Shown: one piece after another, positions 18,051 through 26,915 of the stretch | Layout: every line of letters begins with the position of its first letter | Position numbering within the stretch: the first letter of the stretch is position 1 | NCBI RefSeq assembly: GCF_049808615.1 | Contig: NZ_JBNCAN010000006.1 | Location: 1 to 64,000, forward strand | DNA from: Modicisalibacter sp049808615 | Lineage (GTDB): Bacteria > Pseudomonadota > Gammaproteobacteria > Pseudomonadales > Halomonadaceae | Reading direction: 5' to 3' | Length of the DNA: 64,000 bases | Made by a program: the position numbers and the translations under genes | Notes under the pieces: generated by a model | What the model saw: only the letters and a program-made list of their open reading frames with translations | The model's database searches: none | What the model was told of the DNA's origin: nothing

Positions 18051-18501
18051 GCCGTTGACATCGCAATGGCTGGCTCGCGTGGTTGAAATCGAGAACGCCG
18101 GTCAGCTACAACCCTGGACCCGTACCCAGTTTCGGCAGGCTTTCGAGGATGAGCGTGCTATCCTCTGGGGCGCCTTCGAAGACGACGCTCTGGTCGCCTA
18201 TGCCTTGCTTTACCGGCTTCCGTTCGACGCCGAACTGCAGGCCATTGCCGTCATTCCTGAAGTGCGCCGTCGCGGTATCGCCCAGGCATTGCTCGAACGG
18301 CTAGTCGCGGAGGCGAATTGCTGGAACAATGAGCGTCTGTTACTCGAGGTCAGAGCCTCGAACCAGGCCGCGTACAAACTGTATGAGAAGCAGGGATTCA
18401 AGCTGGACGGGAGACGGCGCGGCTACTATCGCGACCTGGATGGGCGATGGGAGGATGCACTGCTGATGTCACGCCGTCTTGCCACCGCCGGCGCTTCATG
18501 A
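18034..18501 (+). CDS. rimI: Ribosomal protein S18 N-alpha-acetyltransferase RimI
   Basis: A 155-residue GNAT-fold acetyltransferase that acetylates the N-terminal Ala of S18. The acetyl-CoA-binding motif A is visible as IAVIPEVRRRGIAQALLERL, followed by LLLEVRASNQAAYKLYEKQG, the RimI-type LEVR and N-A-A-LY signature, and GRRRGYYRD. I chose the ATG at 18034, which overlaps the holD-like gene by 17 bp and keeps the usual RimI length; an upstream in-frame start at 18004 would add ten basic residues. The overlap implies translational coupling. Confidence 0.92.
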   Translation: MTLRLEPLTSQWLARVVEIENAGQLQPWTRTQFRQAFEDERAILWGAFEDDALVAYALLYRLPFDAELQAIAVIPEVRRRGIAQALLERLVAEANCWNNERLLLEVRASNQAAYKLYEKQGFKLDGRRRGYYRDLDGRWEDALLMSRRLATAGAS

Positions 18502-18535
18502 TGCCAGCGGTGATTGCAGGCGGGGAGCCAAAGTA

Positions 18536-18745
18536 TCAGGAAAAGCTACTTTCACTGCTCTCCATGGTTTCCAGTTCGCGGAATTTCTCCAGCAAGCCGT
18601 TCAGACGCCGCTCCCACTCTTGATGTTCCTGTTTGAGGCGGGCGTTTTCTTCGCGCAGCTCTTCGCTTTCCATCTTCAGCATCTCGAGCGATTCGACCGC
18701 GTTGGTGACCTTCTGCTCCAGCTGATTGAAGAGTTCGTTGCTCAT
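18536..18745 (-). CDS. zapB: Cell-division coiled-coil protein ZapB-like
   Basis: 69 residues, nearly all predicted coiled coil: ELFNQLEQKVTNAVESLEML, then MESEELREENARLKQEHQEW. The pattern and length agree with ZapB, which links the Z-ring to MatP through ZapA. The start is the ATG with AGGAGA upstream; a longer in-frame extension has no ribosome-binding site. It lies 68 bp downstream of rsmD on the same strand. Confidence 0.85.
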   Translation of the reverse strand: MSNELFNQLEQKVTNAVESLEMLKMESEELREENARLKQEHQEWERRLNGLLEKFRELETMESSESSFS

Positions 18746-18813
18746 CCTGTTCTCCTGATGTCTTGCTGTTCGCTTACTGTTTTTACTGGGGGTTGCGGCG
18801 CAGGTTTCAGCCG

Positions 18814-19473
18814 TCAGCCTACGCTGCGGTGATGGTCTCGGCAAGCGTCGCCGGATGGCGACGCGGTGCGTCGAAACAGCCGGCCACGGCTGTCTCCCGC
18901 CGTCACCTCGCGATGCAGCCTCCAGGTGTTCGGCACCTCCAGCGCCAGCTGCGCTTCGGTCTCGACGTAGATCCAGGCGTGATCACCGAGCCAGCCCTGT
19001 CCTTCGAGCAAAAGGCAGATATCTTGAGCCAGGTTAAGGCGGAAGGGCGGGTCGAGAAAGACGATATCGAAAGGACGTGGCGCGGCGTTCAAAAAGGTGA
19101 TTGCGTTGCGGGTGATCACTTGCCCTGCCGCATCGAGCGTCTTCAGGTTCGCTTCGATGGCGCGTGCCACGCCGCCATCGGCTTCGACAAACAGAGCCTC
19201 CCGCGCTCCCCGGGAGAGTGCTTCCAGACCCAGCGCCCCGGTGCCGGCAAACAAGTCGAGTACATGGCGACCCGTCAACTCGAAGGCCAGCCAGTTGAAT
19301 AGCGTTTCACGCACGCGGTCCGGTGTCGGGCGCAGGCCTGGGCTATCCGGTACCGGTAGCAAACGGCGGCGAAACTTGCCGCCGATGATGCGCAGCTTAC
19401 CGCCGCTCCTGCCACGGGAGCTGGCCGGAGCGCTACGATTAGGGCGGGAAGTGGAAGAACGACGTCGACTCAT
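18814..19473 (-). CDS. rsmD: 16S rRNA (guanine966-N2)-methyltransferase RsmD
   Basis: A 219-residue Rossmann methyltransferase that modifies G966 of 16S rRNA with S-adenosylmethionine. Visible motifs are LRIIGGKFRRRLL near the start, RPTPDRVRETLFNWL, the SAM loop VLDLFAGTGALGLEAL, and catalytic DPPF in FDIVFLDPPFRLN. A basic Ser/Arg-rich N-terminus (about residues 1-24) precedes the domain. It is divergent from ftsY across 106 bp, an arrangement common in gammaproteobacteria. The C-terminal 15 residues, after GRLFRRTAS, are of uncertain conservation. Confidence 0.94.
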   Translation of the reverse strand: MSRRRSSTSRPNRSAPASSRGRSGGKLRIIGGKFRRRLLPVPDSPGLRPTPDRVRETLFNWLAFELTGRHVLDLFAGTGALGLEALSRGAREALFVEADGGVARAIEANLKTLDAAGQVITRNAITFLNAAPRPFDIVFLDPPFRLNLAQDICLLLEGQGWLGDHAWIYVETEAQLALEVPNTWRLHREVTAGDSRGRLFRRTASPSGDACRDHHRSVG

Positions 19474-19579
19474 GATCGACGGATTGTACGGCGGGCTTAT
19501 CAGCAGTGCTAGTCCACAGCGATAGTGCACAGTGGTAGGATATTGCCATTATTCATCTTTCAACTGACAGAATTCGCCC

Positions 19580-21028
19580 ATGTTCGGTTTTTTCAAGCGC
19601 AAGAGAAAGCAGGAATCCGACCAGCAGGACGCGCTGGAATCCCAAACGACCGACGCCGAAGCGCAAGAAAGCGAGGCGGGCGTCGCCGCCCGAGAGGCGG
19701 TACAGGAGCTTGATCCCAATACTGTGCAGACCGCCGAGTATCAGCCGGATACATTGGAGCGCAAGGCTGCGCAGGAAGCGCTCGATGATGACGATCTGAT
19801 ACCGGGAGAGGCGCGCAGTGCCCTGGATGAGGAGCCGTTGGATGCCTCCGCCGAGGAGTTGGTCCATGAGGCGCCTCGTCCCGATGCGGACGCCCCGGCT
19901 GCCGATGAATCCGTCGCACCCATAGAAGATGATGCCAAGGCCGAGGTGCTGGCCCAGGCCGCCGACGAGGCTCAGGAAGAACTTCAGGAGCAAGCCGGCA
20001 CCGACCCGGCGAGTGACGTTCCGATCTCTGCCAGACAGGATGCCAGTGCGGCCACGCCGCCGGTTCAGGACAAGCCCCGCGCGGAGAAGCAGGGCTGGTT
20101 CGCCCGTATCAAGTCGGGGCTGGGCAAGACGCGAGCCAATCTCACCGATGGTCTCGCCGATCTTTTTCTGGGCAGGAAGCAGATCGACGATGAACTCATG
20201 GAAGATCTCGAAACCCAGTTATTGATGGCGGATGTGGGCATCGAGGCCACCAGCGACATCATCGACAATCTTTCGGCGCGGGTATCGCGCAAGGAACTCA
20301 AGGACCCGCAGGCGCTGTACCGTGCCCTGCAGGAAGAGCTGACCGGTTTGCTGGCGCCGGTGGCCAGGCCACTGACATTGCCGCCCAAGGGAGAGGGCCC
20401 CTTCGTCATCCTGATGGTGGGTGTCAACGGCGTGGGCAAGACCACCACCATCGGCAAGCTGACCAAGCGATTTCAGGCGGAAGGGCGCAGCGTGATGCTG
20501 GCTGCCGGTGATACCTTCCGTGCCGCTGCCGTCGAGCAGTTGAAGGTGTGGGGTGAACGCAACAAGGTGCCGGTGGTGGCTCAGCATACCGGCGCCGACA
20601 GCGCCTCGGTGATCTATGACGCGCTGGCGGCGGCCAAGGCCCGTAAGATCGATGTCCTGATTGCCGATACCGCCGGTCGACTGCATAACAAGGGTCATCT
20701 GATGGAAGAGCTCAAGAAGGTGCGCCGGGTGATGGCGAAGCTGGACGACTCCGCGCCTCAGGAGGTGATGCTGGTGCTTGATGCCGGTACCGGACAGAAC
20801 GCCCTCGCCCAGGCCAGCACCTTCGACGAAGCGATCCCGGTGACCGGTATCATCCTGACCAAGCTCGATGGCACGGCCAAGGGTGGCATCATCTTCGCGC
20901 TGGCCAAGCAGAAGGCGACGCCGATCCGATTCATCGGCGTGGGCGAAACCCTGGATGATCTGCGTCCCTTCGCGGCGGATGACTTTGTGGCGGCGCTGTT
21001 TTCCGGTGATGACGAGAGCGCTGGATGA
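19580..21028 (+). CDS. ftsY: Signal recognition particle receptor FtsY
   Basis: A 482-residue SRP GTPase receptor that delivers nascent membrane proteins to the translocon. Residues 1-170 form an Ala/Glu/Asp-rich acidic A domain beginning MFGFFKRKRKQESDQQDALE, with a basic membrane-contact patch. The N domain begins about 175 (GWFARIKSGLGKTRANLTDG). The G domain carries G1 GVNGVGKTTT near residue 280, DTFRAAAVEQLKVW, DTAGRLHNK and the TKLDGTAKGG motif. The acidic domain is typical of FtsY but very acidic, as in halophiles. The stop overlaps ftsE by ATGA, so ftsY-ftsE-ftsX is one operon. Confidence 0.97.
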   Translation: MFGFFKRKRKQESDQQDALESQTTDAEAQESEAGVAAREAVQELDPNTVQTAEYQPDTLERKAAQEALDDDDLIPGEARSALDEEPLDASAEELVHEAPRPDADAPAADESVAPIEDDAKAEVLAQAADEAQEELQEQAGTDPASDVPISARQDASAATPPVQDKPRAEKQGWFARIKSGLGKTRANLTDGLADLFLGRKQIDDELMEDLETQLLMADVGIEATSDIIDNLSARVSRKELKDPQALYRALQEELTGLLAPVARPLTLPPKGEGPFVILMVGVNGVGKTTTIGKLTKRFQAEGRSVMLAAGDTFRAAAVEQLKVWGERNKVPVVAQHTGADSASVIYDALAAAKARKIDVLIADTAGRLHNKGHLMEELKKVRRVMAKLDDSAPQEVMLVLDAGTGQNALAQASTFDEAIPVTGIILTKLDGTAKGGIIFALAKQKATPIRFIGVGETLDDLRPFAADDFVAALFSGDDESAG

Positions 21029-21705
21029 TCCGTTTCGAGCATGTCGGCAAGCGTTACGGTGGGCGTTTCGATGCCTTGGCCAATATCGATTTCCAGATTC
21101 GACGTGGTGAGATGGTCTTTCTCACCGGCCATTCCGGGGCCGGTAAGAGTTCGTTGCTGCGCCTGCTCATGCGGCTCGAACGTCCTTCCCGAGGGCGGGT
21201 AATGGTCGCCGGTCACGATATCGATCGCTTGCATACCAGTCAGATCCCCTTCTATCGTCGCCAGATCGGCGTGGTCTTTCAGGATCACCAGCTACTGTTC
21301 GATCGCGATGTCTTCGCCAATGTAGCGCTACCTCTGCAAATCCAGGGAGTGGAGCCTTACGAGTCGGCTCGACGTGTGCGCGCGGCACTGGACAAGGTGG
21401 GCTTGCTGCACCGTGAAAAAGCCTTGCCCATCGAGCTTTCGGGAGGTGAGCAACAACGCATCGGTATTGCCCGAGCCGTGGTCAACAAGCCGGCGCTACT
21501 GCTTGCCGATGAGCCCACCGGCAACCTGGACCCGCAACTGTCCGCCGACATCATGCGTCTGTTCGAGGACTTCAACCGCATCGGCACCACGATCATGATT
21601 GCCAGCCATGATCTGGCCCTGATCGCGCGGTTGCATCACCGAGTATTGAGGCTTCGTGAGGGACGCCTGGTGGGTGATGACAACAGCGCCGAGGAGGCAC
21701 CATGA
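21025..21705 (+). CDS. ftsE: Cell-division ABC ATPase FtsE
   Basis: A 226-residue ABC ATPase that pairs with FtsX to control peptidoglycan hydrolases at the septum. Walker A is GHSGAGKS (35-42), Q-loop VVFQDHQLL, signature LSGGEQQRIGIARAVV, and Walker B ADEPTGNLDP. Its ATG lies in the ftsY stop (ATGA), and its own stop overlaps ftsX in the same way, so the three are translationally coupled. Confidence 0.97.
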   Translation: MIRFEHVGKRYGGRFDALANIDFQIRRGEMVFLTGHSGAGKSSLLRLLMRLERPSRGRVMVAGHDIDRLHTSQIPFYRRQIGVVFQDHQLLFDRDVFANVALPLQIQGVEPYESARRVRAALDKVGLLHREKALPIELSGGEQQRIGIARAVVNKPALLLADEPTGNLDPQLSADIMRLFEDFNRIGTTIMIASHDLALIARLHHRVLRLREGRLVGDDNSAEEAP

Positions 21706-22697
21706 GCGCTGCCAAGCCACGTCAGCCAGAGAGCCGAACGACATCGCGGCGAGGTGCGCGTAGTCAGCGTACCGGCATCGACAGCCGGGTAAGGGCCTGG
21801 GCACGCCACCATCGCGCCATGGCACTTGACAGTATGCGGCGTTTGATTCGACGCCCCCTGGGCAGTCTGATGACCATGTTGGCGATCGGCATCGCACTGA
21901 TTCTACCCAGCGCCCTATGGCTGACTCTGGATAGCGCGCGGTTGCTCGACGCTGGGCTCGAGGATAGCGCGAGCCTGACGGTTTATCTCGATACCGAGAT
22001 GGAGGAAGGTGAGGCCATGTCGGTGGCAGACACGCTACGCGACTATCCCCAGGTCGCGGCGGCACGCCTGGTGACAGCGGCAGAAGGCATGGCTGAATTC
22101 GAGCAGGCGCTGGGACTCGAGGATGCCTTGATGCGGCTCGATGCGAACCCGTTGCCGGCCAGCGTGGTCGTCACACCGCTGGATACCTCGCCGCAAGCGG
22201 TGCATGAACTGGGCGAACGACTCGAGGAGGCCGCGGGAGTCGATGAGGTGCGTCTCGACCTGGCCTGGCTCGAACGTCTGCGTCGTCTGGCAGAGCTGGG
22301 ACAGCGCCTGACCCTGGCGCTGGGGGTGCTGTTTGGTTTCGGCGTATTGTTGATCGTCGGCAATACCATCCGCCTGTCCGTCGAGAACCGTCGCCAGGAG
22401 ATTGAAGTTGTCACCTTGATTGGCGCGACCCATGCCTTCGTGCGTCGACCGTTTCTTTATAGTGGCGCCTGGTATGGCTTGGGCGGTGGACTGCTGGCCT
22501 GGTTGTTACTAGGATTGGGTGGGCAATGGTTGTCTGCGCCGGTACAGGCCCTGGCTCAAAGTTATGGCGCTCATTTCGCGGTGCCGCGACTTGATTGGGA
22601 AGGCTCGGCAGCCTTGCTGATTTCGAGTACACTACTGGGCTGGTTGGGTGGCTGGATGGCCGTGAATCGTCATCTGAAAGAAATACGACCGCGCTAG
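21702..22697 (+). CDS. ftsX: Cell-division permease FtsX
   Basis: 331 residues. A long basic N-terminal tail (about 45 residues, rich in Arg and Ser) precedes the first membrane helix near SLMTMLAIGIALILPSALWL. A periplasmic domain of about 110 residues follows (SLTVYLDTEMEEGEAMSVAD) and then three further helices, giving the four-helix FtsX topology. Its periplasmic domain is expected to recruit EnvC-type amidase activators. The tail is longer than usual and its role is unknown. Confidence 0.95.
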   Translation: MSAAKPRQPESRTTSRRGARSQRTGIDSRVRAWARHHRAMALDSMRRLIRRPLGSLMTMLAIGIALILPSALWLTLDSARLLDAGLEDSASLTVYLDTEMEEGEAMSVADTLRDYPQVAAARLVTAAEGMAEFEQALGLEDALMRLDANPLPASVVVTPLDTSPQAVHELGERLEEAAGVDEVRLDLAWLERLRRLAELGQRLTLALGVLFGFGVLLIVGNTIRLSVENRRQEIEVVTLIGATHAFVRRPFLYSGAWYGLGGGLLAWLLLGLGGQWLSAPVQALAQSYGAHFAVPRLDWEGSAALLISSTLLGWLGGWMAVNRHLKEIRPR

Positions 22698-22851
22698 ATT
22701 GGCAAATGCGCGTCCGCCGTACCCGCCAGGGAGGGAACTTCGTTCACTATTTGCGGTCCTAGTTCTCGAAGTATTATGTTAGGAGTCTAATGATTATTCC
22801 GGTCAACCGATCATGGTTACCTATTATTGAGCCAACATGGAGACACCCTGC

Positions 22852-23718
22852 ATGAGCACCAGTCTTCAGCCTATTGGCCAGCTTTCACCGGGCCAGGACC
22901 TGAATGGCTATATTCAAGCGGTCAACGGCATTGCCGTGCTCACCGCGGATGAAGAGCGTGAGCTGGCGTTTCGCCTGCATGAGAATAACGACCTGGAGGC
23001 TGCGCGGCGTCTGGTCATGTCGCACCTGCGTTTCGTGGTGCACATTGCCCGCAGCTATTCCGGCTATGGTCTACCCCAGGCCGATCTGATCCAGGAAGGC
23101 AACGTGGGTCTGATGAAGGCGGTCAAGCGGTTCGATCCGCATCAGGGCGTGCGCCTGGTCTCTTTTGCCGTGCACTGGATCAAGGCCGAAATTCACGAGT
23201 TCGTGCTGCGCAATTGGCGCATCGTCAAGGTTGCGACCACCAAGGCTCAGCGCAAGCTGTTCTTCAACCTGCGCAGCGCCAAGAAGCGGCTTGCCTGGCT
23301 CAATGGCGATGAAGTCGATGCCATTGCCAAGGATCTCAACGTGAAGCCCGAGGTGGTGCGCGAAATGGAGGGTCGTCTTTCGGCCTTCGATGCCGGCTTC
23401 GATGCCTCTCCTTCCGAGGAAGAGGATCAGGGCTATCAGGCGCCGGTGCACTATCTTGACGATGGTCGCTATGATCCAGCGACGCAGCTCGAGGACAACG
23501 ACTGGGAAGAAGATTCCTCACGCCGACTCCAGACGGCCCTGGCGAGTCTGGATGAGCGTTCCCGGGATATTTTGAGCAGTCGCTGGCTGACCGAGAACAA
23601 GTCTACCTTGCACGAACTGGCCGATACCTACGGTGTTTCCGCCGAACGTATTCGCCAGCTCGAGAAGAACGCCATGAAGAAGATTCGCCAGCAATTGGGC
23701 GATTCAATGGTGGCCTGA
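22852..23718 (+). CDS. rpoH: Heat-shock sigma factor RpoH (sigma-32)
   Basis: 288 residues. Regions 2.1-2.4 include HLRFVVHIARSYSGYGLPQA and DLIQEGNVGLMKAVKRFDP. The RpoH box QRKLFFNLR lies at about 132-140, the same position as in E. coli and unique to sigma-32. Region 4 ends with GVSAERIRQLEKNAMKKIR. I chose the ATG with GGAG upstream rather than an ATG 15 bp earlier that lacks a suitable ribosome-binding site. It follows ftsX after 154 bp, an arrangement seen in E. coli. This leader holds no hexamer pair that I can defend. Confidence 0.97.
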   Translation: MSTSLQPIGQLSPGQDLNGYIQAVNGIAVLTADEERELAFRLHENNDLEAARRLVMSHLRFVVHIARSYSGYGLPQADLIQEGNVGLMKAVKRFDPHQGVRLVSFAVHWIKAEIHEFVLRNWRIVKVATTKAQRKLFFNLRSAKKRLAWLNGDEVDAIAKDLNVKPEVVREMEGRLSAFDAGFDASPSEEEDQGYQAPVHYLDDGRYDPATQLEDNDWEEDSSRRLQTALASLDERSRDILSSRWLTENKSTLHELADTYGVSAERIRQLEKNAMKKIRQQLGDSMVA

Positions 23719-23764
23719 GCCTGAGGCATCGTCGCCACTCAGCGAATTTGTCATCAGCACGAAA

Positions 23765-23794
23765 AGCACTCGGTCAAGTCCGGGTGCTTTTTTT
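23765..23794 (+). terminator. Rho-independent terminator of rpoH
   Basis: AGCACTCGG (23765-23773) and CCGGGTGCT (23780-23788) pair with one wobble, followed by seven T. The tail reaches the stop codon of the convergent slmA. Confidence 0.9.
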
Positions 23795-24422
23795 ATGTTC
23801 GTTGCTTAGAGGGTGCTGCCGCCACGGGCACCAGCAGCTCCTTCGTCAGCAGTTGCCATTGCTCATCCCAGTTCTGGGTCGGCAATCGCTTGAAGTCGCT
23901 GCGCACATACTGGCTGATACGACCCTCGGCAGTGGCCAGCAGCAGATTGGCCGCGGAGGAGGCCGGCAAGGCCGTGCGCAACCCTTCGCGTATCTCGGCT
24001 TCACGGAGCACCTGCTTGAGCTGGGTTTCCAGGCGCTCGAATAGCTGATTCATGCGCAGGCGCAGCCGTGCAGTCTCTCCGGTCAGGGCATCGCCATTGA
24101 GTAGCCGACATAGTCCCGGGTTCTTCTCGGCAAAACCGAGCAGCAACTTGAGGATGTGCTGACAGCGGGACAAGGCGCCCGGCGTTTCGTTGAGAATGAG
24201 TCGGATGCGCTCGAACAGGCTTTCTTCGATGAACTCGATCAACCCCTCGAACATGCGAGCCTTGCTGGGGAAGTGGCGATACAGGGCGGCTTCGGAAACA
24301 CCGACCTGGCGGGCCAGCGAGGCGGTAGTGATGCGCTTGCCGCTATCTTCCTCGAGCATCAATGCCAATGCCTGAAGAATCTGATCTCGTCGGCTCTGCT
24401 TGGGGGTGGTTGCCTGCGTCAT
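23793..24422 (-). CDS. slmA: Nucleoid occlusion factor SlmA (TetR family)
   Basis: A 209-residue TetR-fold DNA-binding protein that blocks FtsZ assembly over unsegregated DNA. The helix-turn-helix region ITTASLARQVGVSEAALYRH and the following FPSKARMFEGLIEFIEESL are nearly the E. coli SlmA text. The later RMNQLFERLETQLKQVLRE is also diagnostic. It is the last gene of the minus-strand group coaBC-dut-algC-argB-slmA, 36 bp from argB. In E. coli it also neighbours dut and coaBC. Confidence 0.95.
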   Translation of the reverse strand: MTQATTPKQSRRDQILQALALMLEEDSGKRITTASLARQVGVSEAALYRHFPSKARMFEGLIEFIEESLFERIRLILNETPGALSRCQHILKLLLGFAEKNPGLCRLLNGDALTGETARLRLRMNQLFERLETQLKQVLREAEIREGLRTALPASSAANLLLATAEGRISQYVRSDFKRLPTQNWDEQWQLLTKELLVPVAAAPSKQRT

Positions 24423-24458
24423 GATGTTTTTCTAATCGTATTTTTGTGGATTGTGTGA

Positions 24459-25379
24459 TCATGAAATGGACGGGGTGGCATCGTCGCTGATCAGCGTTCC
24501 TACCCCCGCATTGGTGAAGATTTCCAGCAGGGTGGCGTGGGGTACTCGACCGTCGATGATGTGCGAGCTGATCACGCCACCCTTGACGGCATCCAGCGCG
24601 CAGCGAATCTTGGGCAGCATGCCGCCATGGATGGTGCCATCGGCAATCAGTTCGTCCACCTGCTCGGTGGTCAGGCCTGTCAGCACCTTGCCCTCGCCGT
24701 TCATGAGACCGGCAACATTGGTCAGTAGCATCAGCTTTTCGGCATGCAGTGCCTCGGCCACCTTGCCGGCCACCAGATCCGCATTGATGTTGTAGCTGCG
24801 CCCTTGACCATCGACCCCGATCGGCGCAATCACCGGGATAAAGTCCCGCGCGGTAAGCATCTCGATCAGCTCGGTTGAGACCCGCTCGACTTCGCCAACA
24901 TGACCGATATCGATGATCTCCGGGGCGGTCATCTCCGGGCTTTGATGGCTAACCTTGAGTTGCCGGGCGCGAATCAGGCCACTGTCCTTGCCGGTCAGGC
25001 CGATCGCCTTGCCGCCACACTGATTGATCAGGTTCACGATGCCCTTGTTGACCAGACCACCCAGGACCATTTCCACCACGTCCATGGTCTCGGCATCCGT
25101 CACCCGCATGCCGTTGACGAAGCGTGACTCGATCTTGAGTTTGGCCAGTAGATCGCCGATCTGCGGGCCGCCGCCATGCACCACCACTGGATTGATGCCG
25201 ACTTCCTTCATCAGCACCATGTCTCGAGCGAAGGAGTCGACCAGCGTCTGTTCGGTCATGGCGTTGCCGCCATATTTGACGACGACGGTCTTGCCGGAAA
25301 AACGCTGGATATAGGGCAGTGCCTCGGACAGGATCTCGACTACCTGGCGCGGGTCACGAGAATGTTGCGTCATCGACAT
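24459..25379 (-). CDS. argB: Acetylglutamate kinase ArgB
   Basis: 306 residues; phosphorylates N-acetylglutamate in arginine biosynthesis. The amino-acid-kinase fold shows VVKYGGNAM near the start, VVVHGGGPQIG and GRSYNINADLVAGKVA, with TIHGGMLPKIRCALDAVKGG late. The extended N-terminal helix (EALPYIQRFSGKT) is the type found in hexameric, arginine-inhibited ArgB enzymes, as in Pseudomonas, so feedback inhibition is likely. The start is the ATG preceded by GAGG; a longer frame upstream lacks similarity to the family. algC lies upstream, matching the Pseudomonas order. Confidence 0.96.
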   Translation of the reverse strand: MSMTQHSRDPRQVVEILSEALPYIQRFSGKTVVVKYGGNAMTEQTLVDSFARDMVLMKEVGINPVVVHGGGPQIGDLLAKLKIESRFVNGMRVTDAETMDVVEMVLGGLVNKGIVNLINQCGGKAIGLTGKDSGLIRARQLKVSHQSPEMTAPEIIDIGHVGEVERVSTELIEMLTARDFIPVIAPIGVDGQGRSYNINADLVAGKVAEALHAEKLMLLTNVAGLMNGEGKVLTGLTTEQVDELIADGTIHGGMLPKIRCALDAVKGGVISSHIIDGRVPHATLLEIFTNAGVGTLISDDATPSIS

Positions 25380-25422
25380 ACAGCCTCTTCGTGAGTGAAA
25401 GTGCGCAAGTAACAGTAAGAGA

Positions 25423-25440
25423 GGCCGGCCCAGGCCGGCC
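25423..25440 (-). repeat. GC-rich hairpin between algC and argB
   Basis: Two GGCCGGCC blocks (25423-25430 and 25433-25440) are self-complementary and can pair across a short loop. It could attenuate transcription from algC into argB. No T-run follows. Confidence 0.5.
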
Positions 25441-25459
25441 ATCTAGAAGCAATTGGCTG

Positions 25460-26842
25460 TCAGAAAGGGATATCGGCGTCGGGGGCGACCTGCTTGAGGG
25501 CGTGGCGGAAACTATTCTGAATGCGATCCAGTGCTTCCTGGCTCTTGCCCTCGAAACGCAGCACCAGCATGGGGGTGGTGTTTGAGGCACGGCACAGACC
25601 CCAGCCATCGGGATAGTCGACGCGGATACCGTCCAGCGTCGTCTTGACGCCGTCGTTACCGAAGTCACCCTCCTTGGCCAAGCGCTCGACGGTGTCGAAC
25701 TTGTTGTCGTCGGTGACCTCGACATTGATCTCTGGAGTGCCGAGATCCTGCGGGTAGCGATTGAAGAAGGTGTCGGCATCATCGTTCTGCTTGGAGAGAA
25801 TTTCCAGCAGACGCGCGGCACCATAAATACCATCGTCGAAACCGTACCAGCGCTCCTGGAAGAAGATGTGACCGCTCATCTCGCCGGCCAGCTGAGCGCC
25901 GGTCTCCTTCATGCGCGCCTTGATCAGCGAGTGACCAGTACGCCACATTTCCGGCGTGCCACCGGCGTTCTCGATCACCTGAGCCAGATTACCGGTACAT
26001 TTGACGTCGAAGATCACCTTGGCGCCTGCGTTGCGGCTCAGCATGTCCTCGGCGAAGGCCATCATCAACCGATCGGGATAGATCACATCACCCTTGGGCG
26101 TGACCACACCCAGACGGTCGCCGTCACCATCGAAGGCCAACCCGATGTCGGCACCGGTTTCTTTGACAGTACGAATGACGTCTTTGAGGTTTTCAAGCTT
26201 GCCGGGATCCGGGTGGTGGTTGGGGAAGGTGCCGTCGATCTCGTCGAACAGCCGGACCGTCTCGGCTCCGAGGCGTTCGATCAGCTTGGGTCCTAGCTCG
26301 CCGGCCACGCCATTGCCGCAATCGACCACCGCCTTGATCGGACGCTCGAGGGAGACATCGCCGAGGATGCGGTCGAGATAGGCATCGCGCACATCCTGTT
26401 CGCTGACCGTACCCTGGCCGCTTTCCAGATCGTCGTTCTTGATACGCTCGTAAAGAGCGGTGATGGCATCACCGGAAAGAGTCACGCCACCGAGTACGAT
26501 CTTGAACCCATTGTAGTCCGGCGGGTTGTGGCTGCCGGTGACCATGACGCCGGAGGCGGTGCCCTCGAGCACATGGGTGGCGAAATAGAGTACCGGGGTC
26601 GGCACCATGCCGATGTCGATGACGTCGCGTCCGGCGGCGGTCAGGCCGCGGGCCAGGGCATCCTTCAGCTTGGGGCCGGAAAGGCGACCGTCCCGGGCCA
26701 CCACTACCGTGGATTCGCCTTGGGCGGCGGCCTCGCTGCCGATGGCGCGGCCGATCAATTCGACACTCTCCTCGGTCAGAGTGTCGTCGACGATGCCGCG
26801 AATATCGTAGGCGCGAAAAATGGATGGTGTTATCTGGGTCAT
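25460..26842 (-). CDS. algC: Phosphomannomutase/phosphoglucomutase AlgC
   Basis: 460 residues; interconverts hexose 1- and 6-phosphates, feeding GDP-mannose, LPS and exopolysaccharide precursors. The alpha-D-phosphohexomutase signature is complete: phosphoserine loop VTGSHNPPDYNGFK (Ser104), metal loop AFDGDGDRLGVV near residue 240, and the sugar-binding GEMSGHIFF. The final domain holds RASNTTPMLVLRFEG, the phosphate-binding loop. The length matches P. aeruginosa AlgC (463). It lies between dut and argB, as in pseudomonads. The ATG follows a GGAGGGA ribosome-binding site. Confidence 0.95.
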   Translation of the reverse strand: MTQITPSIFRAYDIRGIVDDTLTEESVELIGRAIGSEAAAQGESTVVVARDGRLSGPKLKDALARGLTAAGRDVIDIGMVPTPVLYFATHVLEGTASGVMVTGSHNPPDYNGFKIVLGGVTLSGDAITALYERIKNDDLESGQGTVSEQDVRDAYLDRILGDVSLERPIKAVVDCGNGVAGELGPKLIERLGAETVRLFDEIDGTFPNHHPDPGKLENLKDVIRTVKETGADIGLAFDGDGDRLGVVTPKGDVIYPDRLMMAFAEDMLSRNAGAKVIFDVKCTGNLAQVIENAGGTPEMWRTGHSLIKARMKETGAQLAGEMSGHIFFQERWYGFDDGIYGAARLLEILSKQNDDADTFFNRYPQDLGTPEINVEVTDDNKFDTVERLAKEGDFGNDGVKTTLDGIRVDYPDGWGLCRASNTTPMLVLRFEGKSQEALDRIQNSFRHALKQVAPDADIPF

Positions 26843-26915
26843 GGGTCCCTCCTTGGGTCGTTAAAAAGTTCAGTTGAAAGAGTGAATTGAAGAGAACGTA
26901 TTGAAACGTGTTGGG

